From Paraglomus occultum (lineage: Eukaryota; Glomeromycota; Glomeromycetes; Paraglomerales; Paraglomeraceae): 12,922 nt of DNA. The notes beneath the pieces are model-generated. The model saw nothing but the letters and a program-made list of their open reading frames with translations, did not search any database and was not told the DNA's origin. Position 1 is the first letter of the stretch, and each line of letters opens with the position of its first letter. The stretch is taken from the NCBI GenBank assembly GCA_910592205.1, contig CAJVPJ010001047.1, positions 1 through 12,922 on the forward strand, written 5' to 3'. Shown in pieces: positions 8,801-12,922 of the stretch. The position numbers were made by a program, and so were the translations under genes.

Positions 8801-11800
8801 ACGCAAACGCTAGCACTTCAACATTTCGCATCCATCTTTTCCGATCTGGGTAAATGCTTCTCACCGGACGATCTAGTCAAGATAGCAATTCGGTTCACCG
8901 AATCGGTTCGATTACCCAAAGGAAAATTGCTCTCATACAAATTATTAGTCATCCTCCAATTCTGTCAAGGACCATTGTTTGAAAACGCGGAATCGCGTGC
9001 TACGCTAATACGTCACGTAGTAAGTTGGGTGACAGACCATATGGGCATATGGGATAGCACTAGCGCAAATACGAGTAACAGTGCAGCAAGAGCTCAATGG
9101 CAAGATGGTGTTAGATTATGTGTTGCTATAGTAGCCGTGATGATGGAGAGTTTGCAAACATCAATAAGAAAGGCTAGAGGCGAATCTGTTCAAAAAGAAT
9201 TGGAGAATATCGGTGTCATACTCCCGCTATTAGGCAAATTGTGTGAATCCTATAGGGAATTGGAAGTTTCGGTAGATGTAGACCAGAAAACAAGGGAGCG
9301 ATCTCCTTCTAGCGGAATTATGCTTTCATCACCTGCATTACAAACCTCGTTCCCATTTCCGAATGTTTCAGGATTACCAGGTGGTATTCTCTCTGGCAAA
9401 ACGAACCTTACTGTATCCTCTGGACTGGGTGAAGTTTCTGCAGTAGTGTTACAAATGATATTTCTAATATCACAAGATCGTATGAGGGAACATTTATTAT
9501 CAATGTACTATCGAGAAGGTCACGAGAAAATGGCTGAATTCCTTGTACAGTTATTCCATATATCCCGAGCGATACTCAAGAACGAGGCGTTTCCGGTGTC
9601 GTGGTTGAATATGAATATAATGGCTCATAAAGTCCTTCTCAAACTTCTAGAGCCGGTATCTATAATGATGGAAAAGAACTTCATTCCTGATCGTGAGTCA
9701 CCAGAAGAATTTAATGTAGAATTGTGGAAAGAGTATTTCAAATGCCTGCTTTGTCTACTTACCAGCAGTCACCTTGTAATTGAAGAATTCTCACCGCAGA
9801 AACGCCGTGCCATATGGAGGCTAGCCGGTGATATTCGTGGTCAAGGCGCCAAACTTTTGTCTAGTTTGTGGGATGCTATTGGATGGGAACAAGGCGAAGC
9901 TGGTAAAATGGGCGGATATCAAGCACGATTTATCAAAGATCTATTGGGACCTATATTGGAACTGTGCTTATCTCACCACGACGGTCTTCGTTCTGCCGCA
10001 ATTAATGTTCTTTATAGTATGATTATAACTCACTGTAAACTGAAGGAAGATTTCAAAATCATGGAGTCGGAAATTATCGATAATTGTGATAGGCTCTTCA
10101 TGTCTGAAAGAAAAGGGGATGACATATCGCGAACTTACTTCATTGCTCAATTACGACGGTTATTCGAGAGCACATCATTAGAGGACGATACATTGTCCAC
10201 AGTTCTCAAGTTCTTAGAGTCGCTTAATGAGTTTTTGGAACTGCTTTTGGGAGTAAGAGAACTGCCTGAAGGCGAAGAATTCCAAGACGACAGAATTATG
10301 TGCACGCTCAAGCTCATGAAATTCATTAAAGAAATAGAACGTGAACAGATTTACGTCAAATACGTACATCAACTGGTTCAAATGCAGGTTGCAAGTCATA
10401 ACTTTGTGGAAGCCGCACTGACACTCAAACTGCATGCTGACTTATTCGAGTGGGATCCAAATACAATGCTAGGAGCAATGCCGGAACTAGATTTTCCCAA
10501 ACAATCATCATTTGCTCGAAAGGAACGACTATATATTCAGATACTGGATTATTTCGTCAAAGGCAAATCCTGGGAATGTGGTATTGAGATATGCAAAGAG
10601 TTGGCTCGTCAATTCGAATATACCATCTACGATTATCAACGCCTGAGTGAAATCCTAAAACAGCAAGCCGTTCTCCATGAAAATATTATAAGGAAGGAAA
10701 GATACTTTAGTGAATACTTCCGAGTCGGTTTCTATGGTCGAGGTTTCCCCGCTAGTCTACAGAATAAGCAATTCATTTATCGTGGTTATGAATGGGAAAA
10801 GATAGGCGCGTTCTGCGACCGCATGCAGAATAAACATCCACACGCTCAGTTGTTAAAGATAAACAGCACTCCTCCTGATGAAGTACTCTATGGCGACGGA
10901 CAGTTTCTGCAGGTTACGGCAGTCATACCTGAACCTGATAGAGAACATCCAATGTTCAAGGGAGATGTACCTTCTTCCATTCGTAGTTACTACGAATACA
11001 ATTCAGTCAATGTTTTTGGTTTCTCTCGGCCTATTAATAAGAATCCCGACGGCGTAAAGTCTGCTAATGAGTTTTTAGATTTGTGGACTGAAAAGACCAT
11101 TCTCGTGTCAGATGAAACGTTCCCTACGGTGCTTCGTCGATCTGAAGTTATCAAGGTGACCGTGGTCGAAGTATCTCCTATAGAGAATGCAGTGGCCGCT
11201 ATGAAGGCAAAGAATCGCGAGTTGTTAGCCCTTGAAGCCAAGTATAATGTGCACATCACTTCCCCGACTACTACAACGACGGCGGCTGTTACAAAGATAA
11301 ATGTTAATCCGTTATCAATGTCGTTGAAGGGTGCGGTCGATGCTCCCGTCAATGGTGGAATACCAATGTATAAAAAAGCCTTTTATGACCCTGAATTCTT
11401 GAGTGCTAATCCGGATAAGGAGAAATACGTCCAAGAATTGAAAAAGGCTATTGATGAGCAAGTAATTATTATTTTCATACATTGATAATGGAATGTTGTG
11501 TGAAAGCTTACTGAGCATGTGACGTCATTTCTATCACTAGGTTGAAATAATCGATCGCTGTTTGGAATTACATGATAAATTGGTATCAACAGAGATGCGT
11601 CCATTCCACGATACACTCGTCAAATGTATGTGATTTATTGGCTGTTTAATACGTTTTACACATAATATTTCTCTTTACCTACCGTAAGTCATAACACGCA
11701 CTATCTCTCTTTGTTTAACAGTCTTCCAAAAGAACTTTATCGAGGAAATTTCTCGCCTACCTGAACGCAAAAAGATAAAACCAATGCCTTCGATACGTTC

Positions 11801-12233
11801 CCTGTCTAGCCGCATATCCCCTATCGCTGTGACAGGCACTCCATTCTTCCTTCCTCCTCTATCCATCAGCAATTCATTCCGTAATCCGTCACATTACGGG
11901 TTGACTACTGAACCGTCATCACCAAGTTCATTGTCATCAGCGCCTAGTCCATCGATAATTACAAGAGTAGCTAATGCGACATTTAATCATTCTTTGAAAC
12001 ATTCGAATACTGTTCACGGTACAGGGAGCATCACGAAAAGAAGAATTAGCGGTAGTTCCGAGGGGAGCAATAATGATCCACCGCTTAGCCCTAATGGGGA
12101 TACAATAACTGAGATGCCTGTTATTGAGAGGAGGCCGACTATGATTAAAGAGAGGAAGGGATCGTTGTTGGGAGAGAGACGAGTGAGTCTCAAGTGGCGT
12201 CCGTTTAATCGAGGTAGAAGTACTACACAGTAA
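5864..12233 (+). CDS. DCK1: DOCK-family Rho/Rac guanine nucleotide exchange factor (Dck1/DOCK-A/B type), 3 exons, 2064 aa
   Basis: Exons are 5864-11461, 11541-11625 and 11722-12233, total 6195 nt. Residues 1-80 are Ser/Thr/Pro low complexity. An SH3 domain spans about 83-178 (AIYPF, EEQGAWYRGY with W148, GIFPANHV) with a Ser-rich insert in the RT loop. The DOCK helical N-terminal region (REWSNLL...VVKDHINLLLQGRRQLL) is at about 232-315. DHR-1, a C2 domain that binds phosphoinositides in relatives, is at about 363-742. Armadillo-like helices follow, with EIVKFLQDIFDALFGIL near 824 and KFIMRSREL near 927, closely like DOCK1. DHR-2, the exchange domain, is at about 1496-1903 and includes GAVDAPVNGG at 1823-1832, the lobe C region carrying the nucleotide-sensor valine. 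The tail 1904-2064 is Ser-rich and ends basic. Members activate Rac/Rho GTPases with an ELMO partner (yeast Dck1-Lmo1 acts on Rho5). The length matches yeast Dck1 at about 1.9 kb residues plus tail. The family is certain; DCK1 orthology is inferred from domain order. Confidence 0.96.
11462..11540 (+). other. DOCK gene intron 1 (79 bp, phase 0)
   Basis: The intron starts GTAATT after the CAA codon for Gln1866 and ends CACTAG. TACTGAG at 11509-11515 is a likely branch site, about 27 nt before the acceptor. Reading through adds seven unrelated residues and a stop at 11483-11485, breaking DHR-2. Splicing continues it with VEIIDRCLELHDKLV, which matches the DOCK1-type end of DHR-2. Confidence 0.94.
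11626..11721 (+). other. DOCK gene intron 2 (96 bp, phase 1)
   Basis: The intron starts GTATGT, close to the fungal donor consensus, and ends TTTAACAG after a pyrimidine-rich run. TCATAAC just upstream of that run is a likely branch site. The split codon T|TC gives Phe1895. The spliced product reads RPFHDTLVKFFQKNFIEEI, the conserved last helix of DHR-2 in DOCK proteins, which strongly supports both splice sites. Confidence 0.94.
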
Positions 12234-12328
12234 TAACAGTCAATGATAGGATAGATTTGGTTAGGTAATTTATTGGCGCTCTTTATAATCAATGCAAATT
12301 TAGTACTATATAGACTTAACTTTTTTTT

Positions 12329-12440
12329 TTTCATCAATCCTACCGGATTCTTGGTAGTATTAGTAGTATTAGTATTATTATATTATTTATATTATTTCAC
12401 CAATTATTATTTATTAGATTCACGGTAGGATTGAGTGAAA
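12329..12440. repeat. Inverted repeat (17-bp stem with one bulge) around an AT-rich core
   Basis: TCAATCCTACCG at 12334-12345 is perfectly complementary to CGGTAGGATTGA at 12423-12434. After one unpaired G at 12435, five more pairs form (TTTCA 12329-12333 with TGAAA 12436-12440). The 77-nt core is an AT-rich array of AGTATT and TATTATT words. It could be a tiny non-autonomous element or a long-range hairpin in the 3' untranslated region. No target duplication is evident. Confidence 0.75.
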
Positions 12441-12456
12441 TTTATTGTATTTCACT
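12434..12456. repeat. 8-bp hairpin AGTGAAAT / ATTTCACT
   Basis: AGTGAAAT at 12434-12441 pairs perfectly with ATTTCACT at 12449-12456 across a 7-nt loop, TTATTGT. It shares its left arm with the right arm of the larger inverted repeat, so the two structures would compete in a transcript. It lies about 200 bp beyond the DOCK stop codon. Confidence 0.6.
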
Positions 12457-12529
12457 TGTATCGATAGTTGATTTATCGTACCTTCTTTGTACTTATATAT
12501 TTTCATCCTCCTGTTAAATAGCCTATACA

Positions 12530-12535
12530 AATAAA
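12530..12535 (+). promoter_or_regulatory. Candidate polyadenylation signal AATAAA
   Basis: This is the first AATAAA found downstream of the DOCK stop codon, about 300 bp on. Fungal signals are degenerate, so the true cleavage site may be elsewhere. If it is used, the inverted repeat and hairpin upstream would both be part of the mRNA. Confidence 0.3.
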
Positions 12536-12922
12536 AAGTAATCGAACATCATAATTCACAAATATGAGATAATCTTCATAAAGCTAGTGTCATGTCCTGG
12601 CAAACATCATTCTTCTAAGTTTAAGAATACGAGGGGAATAAGTCACCGTAACATCAAACGGGTATTGTTCATATTGATTCTATGTGCTTAGTTGATTACT
12701 ATTACTATTATTATTATATCATCAAATCAAAGTAAATAATAAGTTTGTGATTGCACATTAATGTGAAATCTACAACTTTGCCCCCATCAATATAATAATA
12801 GTACTTGCGTATTTATTCTTGGCTATTAATATATCACAGAAGGTGCATGGGATGAATTACGAACAAATTAATTCGATCAACTTTCTAAACCAGGAATGTA
12901 AATGCATGTTGTGCATATGCTG

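Larger units (their letters stand above)
12234..12922. other. 3' flank of the DOCK gene, no further gene seen
   Basis: AT-rich DNA with the 3' untranslated region of the DOCK gene, an inverted repeat at 12325-12440, a hairpin at 12434-12456 and TTA/AGT trinucleotide-like tracts around 12351-12415 and 12700-12720. No open frame or splice-joined segment in the last 400 bp resembles a protein, and no RNA gene is recognisable. Confidence 0.55.

Noticed and set aside
11784-12233. Stand-alone 149-residue plus-strand gene
   Set aside because: It is in frame with the DOCK gene after splicing, and the codons just upstream (11722-11783) encode the conserved end of DHR-2. It is the bulk of exon 3.
1-12922. 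Prokaryotic features, CRISPR arrays, operons, riboswitches or a multi-gene defence system
   Set aside because: Spliced genes, a DOCK protein and long AT-rich spacers mark eukaryotic DNA. No regularly spaced repeats or gene clusters of that kind are present.

Overview
The window looks like eukaryotic nuclear DNA from a fungus, most likely an early-diverging one of the Mucoromycota and possibly an arbuscular-mycorrhizal (Glomeromycotina-like) species. Seen directly: AT-rich intergenic DNA, small GT-AG introns (79, 96 and 100 bp) with CTAAC-like branch sites, A or G at -3 of the chosen start codons, a Tc1-type transposase end, and a Cys-rich protein of a type I recall from Rhizophagus-like genomes. 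The lineage is an inference, and no taxonomic marker gene is present.

Layout. (1) 1-253, minus: N-terminal 84 residues of a Tc1/mariner-type transposase running off the left edge, with a possible element terminus at about 470-489. (2) 852-1560, minus: a two-exon gene for a 202-residue protein with a Tyr-Ser repeat at the N-terminus and paired cysteines. (3) 1561-4897: about 3.3 kb of AT-rich DNA with no gene I can support. (4) 4898-5206, minus: a small gene for a 102-residue protein with a Thr/Ala-rich N-terminal half and an acidic coiled coil resembling bublin (BBLN/C9orf16, UPF0184). (5) 5207-5863: a divergent promoter interval. (6) 5864-12233, plus: a three-exon gene for a 2064-residue DOCK-family guanine nucleotide exchange factor (Dck1/DOCK-A/B type) with SH3, helical N-terminal domain, DHR-1/C2, armadillo-like middle, DHR-2 and a Ser-rich basic tail. 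(7) 12234-12922: 3' flank with a notable inverted repeat.

The main result is the correct 3' end of the DOCK gene. The 5.6-kb open frame runs into an intron and stops there. Two further exons complete DHR-2 and add a tail of roughly 160 residues. The reading frame at 11784-12233, which could pass for a separate gene, is the bulk of the last exon.

The genes do not form an obvious functional cluster. The DOCK protein would act in Rho/Rac-family GTPase signalling with an ELMO/Lmo1-type partner encoded elsewhere, and the two small proteins have no assigned role. I see no CRISPR array, tRNA, rRNA or prokaryotic operon, and no convincing novel multi-gene system.
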